The notes under the pieces are model-generated. The model had not been told where the DNA came from and ran no database searches. It saw nothing but the letters and a program-made list of their open reading frames with translations. Positions 10,656 through 23,612 of a DNA stretch of 64,000 nt are shown here, in pieces. The translations under genes were made by a program, and so were the position numbers. Within the stretch, counting starts at the first letter, position 1, and every line of letters starts with the position of its first letter. This stretch comes from Circinella minor (taxonomy: Eukaryota > Mucoromycota > Mucoromycetes > Mucorales > Lichtheimiaceae). The stretch covers positions 124,001 through 188,000 of the forward strand of contig JAEPRB010000030.1 of assembly GCA_016758965.1 (NCBI GenBank), read 5' to 3'.

Positions 10656-12765
10656 TAGCAATGAAAAGAACCATTAGAATTGAAAAGAAAAAAACAACAA
10701 TATAGATATTATTCTTGTTGCTTTCAAAACCACTGTCTATAAAAATACTATAATCAGAGTTCTATCCTCCTTATTCAAGTCAATTTGTAGTAAGATAATC
10801 ATTGTAACTTACTCTCGGATTGATCTGTCACTTGAAATACCGCGAGCATGGTGCACATCGCGCCATATATGCAGCGAGGAATATAGAATATTCTTGCTGG
10901 GCGGAAAGAATTTTATGAATAATGGGGTGAAGCATTTTTGAGTCAAAGATGCAGTTATAAAACTGACTCTGTTTGTAATATAGTTGATTGTTGTTTTGAA
11001 ATGATAAATCCATGTCTTTCAACTGATCAGAATTTTTAAAACTAAATTGATTCTCATCAACCTCAATAACTCAAAGCTGCAACCAGTATGTTTAGCGCAC
11101 TCATAAGTGTAATAGATAGTAGATGATAGACATTGTATTGTACTTACACAATATTACCAAAAGACATCAATCCATAGTCCATTACACCATCAAATTAAAA
11201 TGGGACATGTCTTATTTCTTTCTAATTACTTTTATCTTTTAATCCCGCTAAAAGAAAATATATATAAAAGCTTGTTATCTGTGAGAGGTAGTCGATTTTT
11301 TTTTATGATTAAACGCTGTAAGTATCCATCAACTTTAAATTATTTCAAAATATAAAGTATTTTTATATACAATGGAAAAATTATGTTACAGTACATGTAT
11401 CTCTTTACCGAACTACTTCAATTCGCAATACAAAAAAAAGCTCCATCGCTTGACATAATGTAACTTTTTTATTCGCCATTGTATAATGGATCTCTAATCT
11501 CATTTAAAGATATCAAGTTGTTAAAAAAAAAAACTGATGATTGTAAACTAAGAAAATGTATTGATAAGGATGGATCAAGATTATTTGTGGAGATAACAGT
11601 ATGTATAATGGGGTTTTAATGGCCCATGGTATAACTAGTTGTATTAACGTTAGCACAGTGGATCGTAAGTGTATTCCCTAAAGACTACTTAACAATAATG
11701 CCAATTTAGTTTCTTGTCCAAATGTCTGAGTACTACTTGGTATTTACATTTAGTAGGTGCAACGTTTTTTATTACTCACATAAATAGTAAAATGGCATGT
11801 AACTAATACTTTTAGCTATGCAATAGCTATTGTGTTCAAGCTCATTATGCATTTCACTATTATATATTATACTTATAGGTGAGTAAAGAAGTTCTTTTTA
11901 TTCAAAAAAAAAAAAAAAGAAACAATAGATTCATCATAACACAAAGATGTTTCCTACCATTTCCGAATATTTCTTCCACTTCGGACGATGCACGTGAAAA
12001 AAAAGAAATTGTCTGGACTTGACAGCTATCACGTGTGTGACCTAAAGAAGCTTTTATAGATACAGCATTAGAATTTTTCTATAAAAGCACAGACACTTAT
12101 TAAAAAATAACAAATCAGGTATATCTCATTACGCAGATACTATTCTAGTGTATTTTTTCTATTCATCAATGACCAGGTTTATATGTCTTTAAATAATATG
12201 AAGTATAGAGGTATTATATAGTCAAGGACTGGGTCACGGACCCGGGAAGCATATTTGACTGTCACACATAGAATTCTATATTGCATTATGCGAAAAGTTA
12301 AATAAATAAACTGTTATACATATGAATCAACCTGTAAATGAATTTCCTTTGATACTTTTTTTTTTTTTGACGTTAAATATATTGCGTTGTTACTATAAGG
12401 AAAACCATGGGCAAAATCAGTTTTCGTATTATATCTACAGTATAATTAAATGAGAATTAATAGTCATGATAGCAGTTGCTAAGGATAATAATAGATGCAT
12501 ATATATATATATATATTTTTCATATCCATTAGCGTTGGGCGATCTGCAAAGACATCAATATTGTTGGGAGATTCCGAGGTACGTCATGGTGGGGAAACCA
12601 ACGGAACCATGTAACAAAGTCCGCCATGTTACACAAGCGAAACGAGTGGGACCTTTGAAACGCCAACTTTTATTTTTTTCGCTTAATTTCGGTTCTCTCT
12701 TTCTTTTTCTTTCTCTTTCTATTTTTTTTTTTTTAACTTTTTAGACTTCTTTATATATACCAATC
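10656..12765. other. Repeat flank and upstream region of the phosphoglycerate mutase
   Basis: 10660-10815 is the diverged inner part of the repeat family (reverse-complement match to about 30695-30800 and 32165-32270). From 10.82 to 12.5 kb I see no gene, tRNA or clear repeat. 12660-12755 is a pyrimidine-rich leader (CTTTCT runs) just before the mutase ATG, typical of strongly expressed fungal genes. Confidence 0.5.
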
Positions 12766-14734
12766 ATGCCCGGAGGAGGACAAATGCCAAAAGAACAACA
12801 AACACCAAAGGAAAAGGTGTGCCTTATTTGTATTGACGGTTGGGGTATTTCACCCAACGAAGATCCCAAGGGTGACGCGATTCGCAATGCTGAAACTCCC
12901 GTCATGGATAATTTCAAGTCTACCTATCCTTATGCTGAAATTGCTGCTCACGGTTTGTCCGTTGGTCTTCCCGATGGATTAATGGGTAAAATTTTAAATT
13001 CTTTTTTAAACCTCTGAACAGTATGTGTGTGTGTGTGTGGAGCAGGAAGAAAGGGGCCAAGTCCCTCCCATTATGCTAATACACTCTTTATTTTCTCGGG
13101 TTTTCAGGTAACTCTGAAGTTGGTCATTTGAATATTGGTGCTGGACGTGTCGTTTACCAGGTAAAAAAACCATGTTTCTTTTCTTTTTTTTTATATTTCT
13201 AATATAAATCGAGTCATATATATAATAAATGGGAAATGGGGTCAATTTGGATGGACTGGTGCCGGACCGGGAGTCAAAGCAAATGGTCCGACAAAAAGGG
13301 GAAAAAAGTGACTGCAAAAGATAGTTTCCCTGCCACCCCCCCAAATGTGAAATCAGATGTTGTGTGTAATATGTATGCTAAAAAGCAAAAAAAAATTACT
13401 GATCTTGTATTTTTTTTTTAAAAAAATAAATAAATAAATAGGATATTGTTCGTATCGATCTTGCTAAGAAGGAAAATAAATTTGGTGAACTTGAAAACAT
13501 CAAGGGTGCCTTTGAACGTGCCAAGTCTGGTAATGGTCGTTTGCACTTTTTGGGTTTGGTTTCTGATGGTGGTGTTCACTCGCACATTGAGCATTTGATT
13601 TCCCTTGTTGAAGCCGCAAAGGCCGCTGAAGTTCCCGAAGTCTATATTCACTTTTTCGGTGATGGTCGTGATACTTCTCCTCAATCTGCTACCAAATATT
13701 TGAAGACACTTGAAGAAGCTCTTGCCAATTTGTCTTATGGTAAATTAGCCACCATTGTTGGCCGTTATTATGCTATGGATCGTGATAAGCGTTGGGAACG
13801 TGTACAAGTTGCCTTTGATGCATTGACTGAAGGCAAGGGTGAAAAGTCCGATAATGCTATCAAGACTGTTGAAGAACGTTATGAAGCTGGTGAAACCGAT
13901 GAGTTCTTGAAGCCCATCATTTTTGGAGATGACAGCCGTGTCAAGGATAATGATACTTTGTTCTTCTTCAACTTCAGATCCGATCGTATGCGTGAAATTA
14001 CTCAAGCCTTCGGTATCTCTCCTTGTCCTTTTGAAAGCAAGGTTCCTGAAAACATTGAATTGTTCACCATGACTCAATATAAGGGCGATTTCCCCTTCAA
14101 GGTTGCTTTCCCTGCTCAAACCATGGATAACGTTTTAGGTGAATGGTTGGCCAAGAATGGTGTTCCTCAAATGCACATTGCTGAAACTGAAAAATACGCT
14201 CACGTTACTTTCTTCTTCAACGGTGGTGTCGAAACTCAATTTGAAAAGGAAGAACGTGGTTTAATTGCTTCTCCCAAAGTTGCTACTTACGACTTGCAAC
14301 CTGAGATGAGTGCACAACCTGTGGCTGATCGTGTCGCTGAAGAAATTGCATCCGGTAAATACCCCTTCGTTATGTGTAACTTTGCTCCTCCTGATATGGT
14401 CGGTCATACTGGCAAGTACGAACCTGCTATCAAGGGTGTTGAAGCAACTGATAAGGGTATTGGTACTATTTATGAAGCATGCAAGAAATATGGTTATACC
14501 TTGTTCGTCACTGCCGATCACGGTAATGCTGAAAAGATGCTTTCAGACGATTTCTCAACCCCACACACTGCTCATACGTGTGGTAAGGTTCCTTTCGTTA
14601 TGACTTCTGAAAAATACAAGTACAAGAAGGACGCAGAAGGTGCTTTAGCCGATGTTGCCCCTACTATTCTTGATATCATGGGTTTGGACATTCCTGAAGA
14701 AATGACCGGTCACAGTATGTTGGAGAAGAACTAA
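12766..14734 (+). CDS. gpmI: 2,3-bisphosphoglycerate-independent phosphoglycerate mutase
   Basis: Cytosolic glycolytic enzyme that interconverts 3- and 2-phosphoglycerate without a bisphosphate cofactor, using two Mn ions and a catalytic serine. Exons 12766-12985, 13108-13160 and 13442-14734 give 521 residues, normal for the family. Alkaline-phosphatase-superfamily signatures are visible: CLICIDGWGISP at the N-terminus, NSEVGHLNIGAGR with the phosphorylated Ser at the start of exon 2, SDGGVHSH and FFGDGRDTSP in the transferase domain, RYYAMDRDKRW, FNFRSDRMREI, NFAPPDMVGHTG, and VTADHGNAEKM with C-terminal metal ligands. The second exon is only 53 bp yet carries the active serine. Codon bias is strong (high expression). 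Baker's yeast uses the unrelated cofactor-dependent enzyme, whereas iPGM is common in filamentous fungi. Confidence 0.96.
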
Positions 14735-15889
14735 AATCAACAAAAAAGAGAGAAAGGAGTAAATAGTAGTAGAATCAACATGTAACGAAGTTACTGTAAT
14801 TGTAGAAATTTTTTTTATTGACTCGTTTAAATAACTTTATATTCCTGTTATTAAATGTACATCTTTTATATATATATATATATCAATCAAACATACAATG
14901 GAATTGTATATTTAGTATGGTTTATGAACCAAGAGAATGAATATTTAATATTTGAATGGGATGGAAAAGAAATGTTGTCAAGGGATTTTTGGATTGTACG
15001 TAGGGTAAATCTTGTTAGTTTATAAAATGGTAGATACACTTGAACGTTTGCAATTCTATAATCGAATGTCCAGAAAATATGTGGTAATGTATAACTTTAA
15101 TATTATACGTATATGATTCTCCATTAACCAACATTCAGAGTGGATCTGTACTCAGTTTGTGCGTATTCACAGATCATGAAAATAAATTGATCTATTAAAG
15201 ACTTTTCCAGTAATGGATGTAATCATTCAATGTGAGGCAAAAAAAAAAAGTTAATCAATAGCCAATAAGATGTCATTGAGATATCTTTCATCATCTATTC
15301 AGATAAGAAATCTATGAACTTCTTCACTTTACTCTCCCGCCCCATCCCCCCCCCCAAAAAAAAAAATACATAATCTAAACAACAATCTAAACTTATATAT
15401 CGAACAAATGGCATGGTGGCATAAACGGGCATCAACGGGAAATTACGGGAAATTTGGGAAGGTAAGCTTATCTAAATTCATCTTAGCATCCATTGGGTTA
15501 CTATTGTTTTTTCGTGGGGAATAATTATATAAAGATTGGATATATTCCAACTTCTCTATTCCTAATTTTCACAATGTATTATATTTTCAATTCTTTCACG
15601 AAACTTTACGATAGCACAAAAGTCAGATTGTTTTTATAAAGAAATGAAAAGTATAGAAAAATCAACAAAACAGAAATAATTGTGGCACATTTAATATGTA
15701 TTGCAACATCAATAATCAACTCGAAAAAAAAAAAAAACCCACATGTTACTGTATATTATGAATGTAATTTATATTAATTTATGCGTTTCTTCAGAAGCGC
15801 TTACACAGCTATATAACAAAGAAGGCGGTAATTGAAATTTGTAGAACACCTTCTCACCATCGGCTTTCATTTCGTTCCATTTTCTTGCA
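14735..15889. other. Intergenic spacer
   Basis: 3' region of the mutase followed by AT-rich DNA. A short pattern based on ACGGGAAAT occurs twice near 15434-15456. No gene or RNA recognised. Confidence 0.5.
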
Positions 15890-18800
15890 GGTACTTCAAC
15901 GAGCATTATTATAGAAGTCGGTGATCATTTCACGAAATAGATATTTTTTTTCTGCGTCTGTATGTACTGGAAGTATTGGAAATAATGTACCTTGCCGACG
16001 TGATAGCAAGTCTATATTACGGTCACTTTTTCCAGTTTTAGCGTACTTACTGAACCCAAGGTCTTCAATTTGGTCTCCTGTAACCATGCTTATGTCGAAA
16101 TTTCTGTTGTATTTGTACAAGCGGACGAATTTTTCCAATCGCGCCAATGGTTTGGTAATGCATCATCGAGTTTCAAATACGTACAAGAGTTGTGTTTTGT
16201 CCTTGAGCCATATGTCATAGTGACTTTTGTAGGCTTTGCCTGTACGATTCAGAACATCAACCTATTGATACCCACGTTATAAATTATGATCAGTAAGTTA
16301 AGATATTCAATATGTACTTCAAAATTGATTTTTGCCTTACATCCAAATTGTGTCTTGTTTTATACTCAGTCATTAATGCAAAAGCCAATTTCACACTAGC
16401 ATTAAAAGCATCGAACCTGCGATTTAGATTTTGATGAACACCCCCCTCCAATGAATTAGTTCCGCGTAGACATCTATAGACATTTAAATCATGTTTGTCT
16501 TTTCTTCGAACTTGATATAACGAAATTACTGCTAAATAGCTCAAGTATCCACTACTAATGAGAGTTAGAAAGTTTTCAGCCTCTTTTGATGACTGTTTTG
16601 TACACAAAGACTGTTGAGTTGCAGCATATTTCAAGGCACTAAAAGTCATGATAACGTTATAGACTTGATCTATTATTTTTTTGGGTGGTGATACTACTCG
16701 ACGTATGCGGGCTTGAACCCATTCTTTGTTTTTTCGCCGTTCTATATAATCTTATATATAATATTAACATCCAATACGTGTATACATGTAATATAATGTA
16801 GATTAGGATAATAAAAATGAATTTACGTATACAAACCATAGCTAAATGTTTTGCCTTGACTTTCCAATACTTTAGTAACTGCAACCAAGTCACTTTTGAG
16901 GAGTACGATAGAATAATAATTTAATTCAACAATAAAAAAATAAACAAAACGATGAGTCCTTTGAAACATTATTTATTCTCGAAAATAAGATAAAGATTAT
17001 TATTCTATGTACGGGCTGGTCTATTTATATGAATTGTTTATTATGATGGGTCATTTCTGGTATATCATCTGAAGAATGTATCTTAAAGAATTTTATCTTC
17101 AGGTATGAGAACCTTGTTCTTGAGAAGATCCTTTTTATATTAGGGGTAGACCCTTATAATCTCCGGTATTTTTACATTCTTAATTTCATGAAACTACAAC
17201 TTTGATCCAAAAGTATCACTGCATCGGTCAACTCCCTTTCAAATTCGACTTGTAAAATTTTAGGTGTTGAAATACGTTTAAGTGCATGCCAAACATCCTG
17301 CACAATATGTGTCGTTAGGGTTTTGTTGTTCTTTAAAACTCAATTGTTTTTTTTTCATTTCGAGGCTTTCATAAACCAATTCCATAAGCTTTCAAACCTT
17401 GAACCTCCATAAATGATATATGTTGTTCAATATTGCGTACCTCCATATAACCAAGATTATTATTAAGATCATGTTCATCGACCAAATCATTATGATACTC
17501 CCAAGTAACCTTTTGTTAGATATTGCTGCTTGATCTAAAATTAAATAGAATATTACATATTATTACTATTATTAGATACTAACCTCTTCCTCCTCAATAG
17601 TAATTGCCGGATCAGCAATTTCAATTTGATTTTTTGGGTCGTCAATAAGTAAGATGGACGATCCCGCACTTTCTTCTTTATTGTTAACTTTACGTGACCG
17701 CAATTGCGTTAAGTCTTGTAAATTTTTTAAAAGGTGGTGTACCATAGGATGATAGTGGTTCTCCATTACAAAGTTGTAATTTTGCACCAGGTACGAGAAC
17801 AAATGTAACTTCTATTATAACATGATTATAATCGCTTATAGGTTTTCCTTCGAGTTCACTACTATATTTAATGTTTACCATATTAATTAATTAATTTATA
17901 TATACGTATTAACCCAATAATACCCTACATTTATTATTATTTGTAATACCTTTTCTTTTATGCTGTTGTAAATCGACATATATATTTACATATACCACAT
18001 CACTTGTTTTATCATCACTTAAATGAGTAATAGTGAGTTCCATGTTTTCGTTCGATAAAGTTAATGTTTTGTTCATTAAGTATTGGTATTTGCGATGCTA
18101 ATAAATAAATCACTGTAAGCCACGATAAGAATAAATCCAATGCTGCATAGCGTAGTAATTGATGGTCAATGAGTTCTCTATCCCAATTGCTTTCTCATAA
18201 GGTTTCGTTTCCTTTTTTCAATTGATGAGATTGTATCAATTCTTGAGATTAGATCCCGTTCCTTGCAAAAAATTCCAATATCAACAATATTTCGAGCTTC
18301 ATCAAAAGCTTCTATAGCTGGTTTTATGATGGTATATATCTTGATTTATGCAGCGCCCAGCTTTTTTTTTTAGTTTTTATGTTGGATAGAAAAGATATAA
18401 GTGTATGTGTTAAATTTTTAAATTTCGACAAATGGATACTAATTACGCGTTTGACGTTACTGTTAATGTTGTTATACGAGATCTGTACGGTTGCTGTAGG
18501 ATACTATGCTGGCGCAGTTCTGTCATACATACGCCCATTCACTGTCAAATTTAACAATAATTTTTTTATCTTCAGCAATCATATTATTGATGGCTCCTAA
18601 TGCCTCATTAATACTATAGTTTGTATTGTGGAATGTGTATGGCCAATCTGCTGGTAAATTAAGTACTGGTAAATTATTGTATTGTATTATTTTTTCTTGA
18701 TGATTCAATTCCTTTACGTAAAGACGAAAGACACTCTTCAAATCACTCGGATAAGTATTTAGAACTGGAGATAAAGCCTGCATATTGATTTTTGTTATTA

Positions 18801-19700
18801 AATGACGAGAGTGTCTTTTGAAATTGGTGGGTTTTTCTTTTTGTAGAAATATAATTTGTAATTGAATGAGTATTATTTTTTCTTTCTTTCAACTTTTGTA
18901 ACTCTTCTCGCACTAATATGAATACGTATAAATTCAATAACGTTGTGTCTTTTTGTATGTAACATCGTGAGCATACTAGTAAACAGTGTTGATCCCATCC
19001 CATTACTAAAGCAGCCCCGCATTATATCCATCATATCATTGGAAATTGCTGATCTATGAGTCAATATAGCTGGAAACTCAAGTACGAGGGATCCAGAAAG
19101 CGATTTTTTCATCAGGTCTTCCTCATGGCCTGTAAACGTTTTTCCAGGTTGGCCTTTTTCATTGAGACATCAAGTACATTTATAACGCTATCCCATGACA
19201 TAAAAAAATATTAGTTAAGTCACATATACGTCGAACAACTCGAGTCGTGGCCCATCTTTGTGCTTGTAAATGCTTGTTTTTAAGTGTAGTTGGACAAGTT
19301 GGACCATCAATTTTTCGGTTGGGGACAAGAAGATGAAGTATCCATATAAATACATAAGGTTTATATAATTTGAGTAATTTTGGTTTTGATACGTATCGTA
19401 TTTTTTTTTCTCAAAATCATACAATATTGAGAAAGATAAGGTGATTTGGGATAGAGCCAAAAAGCGTTATGTATTTTTGTGGCCATTATGTAGGAAAACC
19501 AATATTTGAAGCAATCATTTCGTCTAATAATTGTTTTGACAGCATGTCGAAATACTCATTCATGAACATCTTTTTCCGTTTATTATTCTTATCACTGTCG
19601 TTGTTATTGCTATTGTCGTTAGTCTTGTTGCTATTTGCTACTATTATACGTAGATAAATCTTGATGAGACACTGATTCATTCTCTATGATTGCCAATTGA
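15890..19700 (-). pseudogene. Decayed mobile-element gene with DUF6729-like and exonuclease-like regions
   Basis: One gene in pieces, read right to left. 19680-19490: DMLSKQLLDEMIASN. 19480-19215: AFWLYPKSPYLSQYC, then LLVPNRKIDGPTCPTTLKN and RWATTRVVRRICDL. 19140-18990: GKTFTGHEEDLM, then FPAILTHRSAISNDMMDIMR, which I recall as typical of DUF6729 proteins. 18783-18523: LPADWPYTF, then KIIVKFDSEWAYV, where the D-x-E-W resembles motif I of WRN-like 3'-5' exonucleases. 16740-16360: RIRRVVSPPKKIIDQVYNV to CLRGTNSLEGGVHQNLNRRF, an intact exon ending at a GTAAGG donor. 16240-15896: DIWLKDKTQLLYVFETR, a stop, then VTGDQIEDLGFSKYAK. Several frameshifts and stops break it. Intron remnants show it was a spliced gene, not a retrocopy. 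Family assignment is from memory of such proteins. Confidence 0.7.
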
Positions 19701-20505
19701 TGGCTTTCATTCGGATGATGTCGTGGTGGGTTTGTTAAATAACCATCTAGTAGTTTAAAAAAATATCATGACTTTCATTTTCTGGACACGGTAGATATAC
19801 TTTATAATTATAACAATGACCTTCAGTAATATATCGCCCTTGACTGAACATTGCTTTTAGCCTTTTGTTTGATTCAAAGACTTTATTGAACGACCCATAA
19901 TTAATAAAAAAAAAGTACACAATGAAAAGAAACACCCATGTGTTTTCGCGCGCGGTAAAAAAAATCTTTGGCTTTTTTTAAAGAACAAAGCAGCGGAAAT
20001 AAAGAAAAAAATTGCCTACCAGATATTTATCATGCAACAATTTTGCATAATCTATAAATTAATAAATGGTTACGTATCTGATTTTTTTTTTAAAATATGT
20101 CATCCAAAAACAAAACCGCAATGGAAAAAAGAGGGATTATTCATTAAGAGAAAAAAAAAAAAGGAGAGATAAAAGTTTATATCAGCAAGCATCAAACTTA
20201 CAAAAGGAGAAATTCAATTGCATTTCCAAAAGATAGACCCTTTGTTGCTTGTCCTTTAATGGTTCTTGAAGCTAAAACCAAGCATAATTGAAAAAAAAAA
20301 TAACGGTAATTATTTTCTCATCACCAATAATAAAAAGCGCATGTAAATTCCTTTTCACAGTTTAGAAAAGAAATGATGAAAATTTATTATGATGATCATG
20401 GATTACGGTTATTATTATTAAAAAGGAATTGGATGATGGGGTTGGGAAGGTCATGTGGATATGAAAAAAAAAAGAAACGGGGGGAAACTCTTGGCGTTAA
20501 AACTG
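19701..20505. other. Spacer, possibly upstream part of the decayed element
   Basis: 19747-19860 on the minus strand reads GRYITEGHCYNYKVYLPCPE, which looks coding-like and may belong to the element to its left. 19.94-20.5 kb is AT-rich with no recognised feature and includes the 3' region of the Q-rich gene. Confidence 0.4.
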
Positions 20506-21177
20506 TTACATGTCATATTCTAAATGCTCGTTAACATGATGGTTTAAAGCCATATTATCACCTTCGATTGTTTTATGACATACAGGACACTCCATCTTTC
20601 GTACTTGATTACCTTTCAAGTACGCATTGGCATCCACAGGTGCATGCTGGGGCTGTCTTGACTGTTGTGGTTGTTGTTGAAACTGATTAGTATTGTTATT
20701 ATTATTTGTTGATAAACCAAAATCAGATGGAATAAACGCCGTTGATGGATTATAAGGCTGTGCTTGTTGTTGAGGTGTTTGCCAATACATTGGTTGTTGT
20801 TGCTGTTGTTGAAATGGTTGATATGACGATTGTTGTTGAGGGTACGATGGCTGTTGGAATGATTGTTGTTGCTGTGGATACGAGGTTTGAAAAGACGGTT
20901 GTTGTTGTTGGCCATACATAGATTGTTGCTGTGGATAAGCTGTTTGATAATTATTATTGGGTTGTTGTTGCTGTTGTTGATATGGTGTGTTTGAATATCC
21001 ACTTGTATTATAAGAAGTATGCTGTGGTTGTTGTAATGGTGACGAATAAGAAGAGGGATTGAATCCATGAGTTGTTGTTTGTTGTGGCATTGCATTCGTT
21101 TGTGGATATTGTGATTGTCCCGACATGGGACTTGAATACATGTTTGTATTTTGTGAACGAAATGGATTATTGTCCAT
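20506..21177 (-). CDS. Q/N/Y-rich protein with N-terminal NPF and C-terminal UBZ-like zinc finger
   Basis: Single exon, 223 residues. It begins MDNNPFRSQN; Asn-Pro-Phe is the motif bound by EH domains of endocytic adaptors such as Eps15/Ede1. Residues about 20-170 are extremely rich in Gln, Pro, Tyr, Ser and Asn (SYPQQQQSFQQPSYPQQQ), a prion-like or condensate-forming composition. The last 35 residues contain ECPVCHKTIEG and NHHVNEHLE: C-x2-C-x13-H-x3-H, resembling ubiquitin-binding UBZ or C2H2 fingers. NPF plus a ubiquitin-type finger suggests, by inference only, an adaptor in endocytosis or ubiquitin signalling. I cannot name an orthologue. The start is supported by the absence of another upstream in-frame ATG and by the AT-rich upstream DNA. 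Confidence 0.82.
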   Translation of the reverse strand: MDNNPFRSQNTNMYSSPMSGQSQYPQTNAMPQQTTTHGFNPSSYSSPLQQPQHTSYNTSGYSNTPYQQQQQQPNNNYQTAYPQQQSMYGQQQQPSFQTSYPQQQQSFQQPSYPQQQSSYQPFQQQQQQPMYWQTPQQQAQPYNPSTAFIPSDFGLSTNNNNNTNQFQQQPQQSRQPQHAPVDANAYLKGNQVRKMECPVCHKTIEGDNMALNHHVNEHLEYDM

Positions 21178-23147
21178 TTTCTTTATATTATCAAAAAAAC
21201 GTGGGGCGGGTAAAAAAAAAGCAGTTGTTGTGTTAAGGGTTTATGAAAAGGATAAGACAATACAGTGTGTTTTGGCGAATCAAATGTATTTGACCAACCA
21301 AAAAATGTGTGCGGGGTTTCAACGGAACGTGGTCTCAAAATTGAGCATTGACGACGCTGAACACAAATGCTGCATGCTCAGCTTTTGAAATAAAAAGCGT
21401 ACCAATAAACAAGTTTCGCTGAAAAGACAAAAAAAAAAAAAAAGTGTCATCAAATACTTGTGCTGTGTGTTGAAAGATATCTAATGAGCAACACTATTAT
21501 TATTTTATTAGAAAATGACGAATATTATTGTTGTTATATGTAGCATGAAGTAATAATATATATTTGTAGTCAAATGAGATTTCTTCTTGTGCACCAAAAA
21601 TATTCTTTCTTGAACATTCCATGTAAATTGATTACTTATTTATTATCTTTAAAAGGTATTTTCGTCAAATAGCTATTGAAACATCATATACATAATCTCC
21701 GTATCGTAACTATTAATATTTAAATCGAAAGTCTCATTTTTCGTATGTATGAATTACTATTATTTATTTTATAAGGTTACCTAAAAGGAAAGGAAAGGGA
21801 AAGAATCATGTACAACTGAATTAAGGAAATATGTCCAACGGGATTGTTTAGTGCTGTTTTTATTTCGCGGGTATTAAGTACAAAGAACAGTTGATTAAAA
21901 TAAATAATCTGACAGAATGTGCTAAATTAATAATTATTAATATTAATAAAAAAAGTTATATTATTTCATATCAAGTTCATGACCATCACCATATAAAAAA
22001 AAATAAGAATGATGATCCGGGGACCATCTGTACACATAAAGCTTATTCGAATGATTTTCTACATGTCACATGCGCATATCACTATTTATTATTGTTATCT
22101 TTACCGAATACGGGCTTATGTAAGCAGAAAGAAATGATGTTTTTTTTTTACTCATGTATACTTTAAGACGCGGTCGTATTAACATGTTATTATAGTAAAA
22201 TGCCCTGTCCCTTGTCAGGTTGGTTTTTCTATTTTTCCTTTATACTTTACTATTTCACAAGATACATTTTTGAAGAACACATGACTATTAGTTTGATCAT
22301 CATCATATTAAGAAAAAAAAAGGGTAAAACGTGGGTTTTGAGTGCACTGATAATAGATAATCACATCTTATTTTTACTAACAAAAAAAAAAGTAAAATAT
22401 AATATAAATAAACAGATCAAAATGAAATAATCATAATAATAACAAGATAAAACATCTAACCAAAAAAGATGACACACAAATCATATGCATGTACGTATGG
22501 GTAAATAGAAGCATGTTGTTATATAATTCTTGATAATTATAATTTTAGCTTTTTTGTTGTAATAAAATTTACACATTAAATTAATTAATAAGCCATCGTG
22601 ATAAACAAAACGAAATGTGACATGTGTAGTTTTCTCTTTCTTTTGTGCTATGTGTTGACAGCTTATTATTCTACAAAAGACTTAAATTGAACGAATCAAC
22701 GTTTATTTGTTTATTAATGGCAAGTTATGCTTGGGAAAAAGAAAACAATGACGAAATGATGGATGATCACATGAGAATAGATAAATGAAGAAAAAATAAA
22801 AATAAAGGCTCAGTATTTACCAATGACATGAAATAAAATGATGTCCTGAATTAGTGTGCTTCTAAATAATATTATGTATGTTTACTCAACTACTACTATT
22901 ACTACTACTACTGCTTATTCCTCTTCTTCTACTTTCCAACTTCCTCTAAACTTCTCCGCCATATAAGTACCTTTACCTATAATACAACACGTCACATACT
23001 ATCAGAAACATTGTTTTCTCTTGTCCTTTTCCATTCTTTTTTTTTATCTCTTCCTCTACATTTTTTTATTATCACTTATTATATTCTGTTAAATACATTA
23101 TCGATACTTTAAACGACGTCCAAATCCAAAAAAAAGTTATTTAGGAA
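21178..23147. other. Long spacer between divergent genes
   Basis: About 2 kb with poly-A/T tracts and no convincing coding sequence. It should contain promoters for the Q-rich gene (-) at its left and the WWE-like gene (+) at its right. No RNA gene or repeat recognised. Confidence 0.5.
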
Positions 23148-23612
23148 ATGGCCATCATTTGGATGTTTGAAAACCAAAATTTCAACGATGCCTGGGTACC
23201 ATTTGATACAATAAATCAAAAACGACTCGAGTTTACTTATAGACATCATGATGAGCTTGCACAACATTTTAAAGAATCTTTAGGAACAAAGAATGTCATC
23301 AAGCAGCCACGAAATAAAATATCAGTAACAACTACAGCTGCTATGGTAACATCACCACCACTACCAACAACAACAACAGGAGGAAAGATATCATCAATTC
23401 TTAAAAATAACATTGATATTGACGAAGAAGATCCTTCAGCATTCGATTTAATACAATTTAAACATAATTGCATTTCAATTGTTTTAAAAGATTCTCATTT
23501 TGACGAACCTATCACTTTATACCCACACATGTTGCTGGCTTCTTTGTCGGATAAGGATATCTTGGTTGCAAGAATGAAACAAGATTCAATCACTTTAGAA
23601 TATTATCATTAA
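23148..23612 (+). CDS. Small WWE-domain-like protein
   Basis: Single exon, 154 residues, function unknown. Residues 4-33 read IWMFENQNFNDAWVPFDTIN then LEFTYRHH, which fits the WWE pattern (Trp, Trp about ten residues on, P-F/Y-D, then a hydrophobic-E-x-x-Y). WWE domains bind ADP-ribose forms or act in ubiquitin ligases; a similar fold precedes the catalytic region in some DDHD phospholipases. A low-complexity linker with poly-Thr/Pro (about 60-85) leads to a second conserved-looking block (FKHNCISIVLKD, ITLYPHMLLASL), which could be the rest of a split WWE-type module. Codon use looks genic rather than random. Convergent with the CRAL-TRIO gene, 464 bp apart. Confidence 0.65.
   Translation: MAIIWMFENQNFNDAWVPFDTINQKRLEFTYRHHDELAQHFKESLGTKNVIKQPRNKISVTTTAAMVTSPPLPTTTTGGKISSILKNNIDIDEEDPSAFDLIQFKHNCISIVLKDSHFDEPITLYPHMLLASLSDKDILVARMKQDSITLEYYH

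Noticed and set aside
12466..12744. 92-codon open frame just upstream of the phosphoglycerate mutase as an upstream gene
   Set aside because: It reads through a (TA)n tract and the pyrimidine-rich leader; composition is not protein-like and it overlaps the expected promoter and 5' UTR.
16700..16730. GGGTTCAAGCCCGC on the minus strand, resembling a tRNA T-arm
   Set aside because: It lies in frame inside the decayed element exon (WVQARIRRVV), and no acceptor stem, D-arm or anticodon arm fits around it. No tRNA gene was found anywhere in the window.
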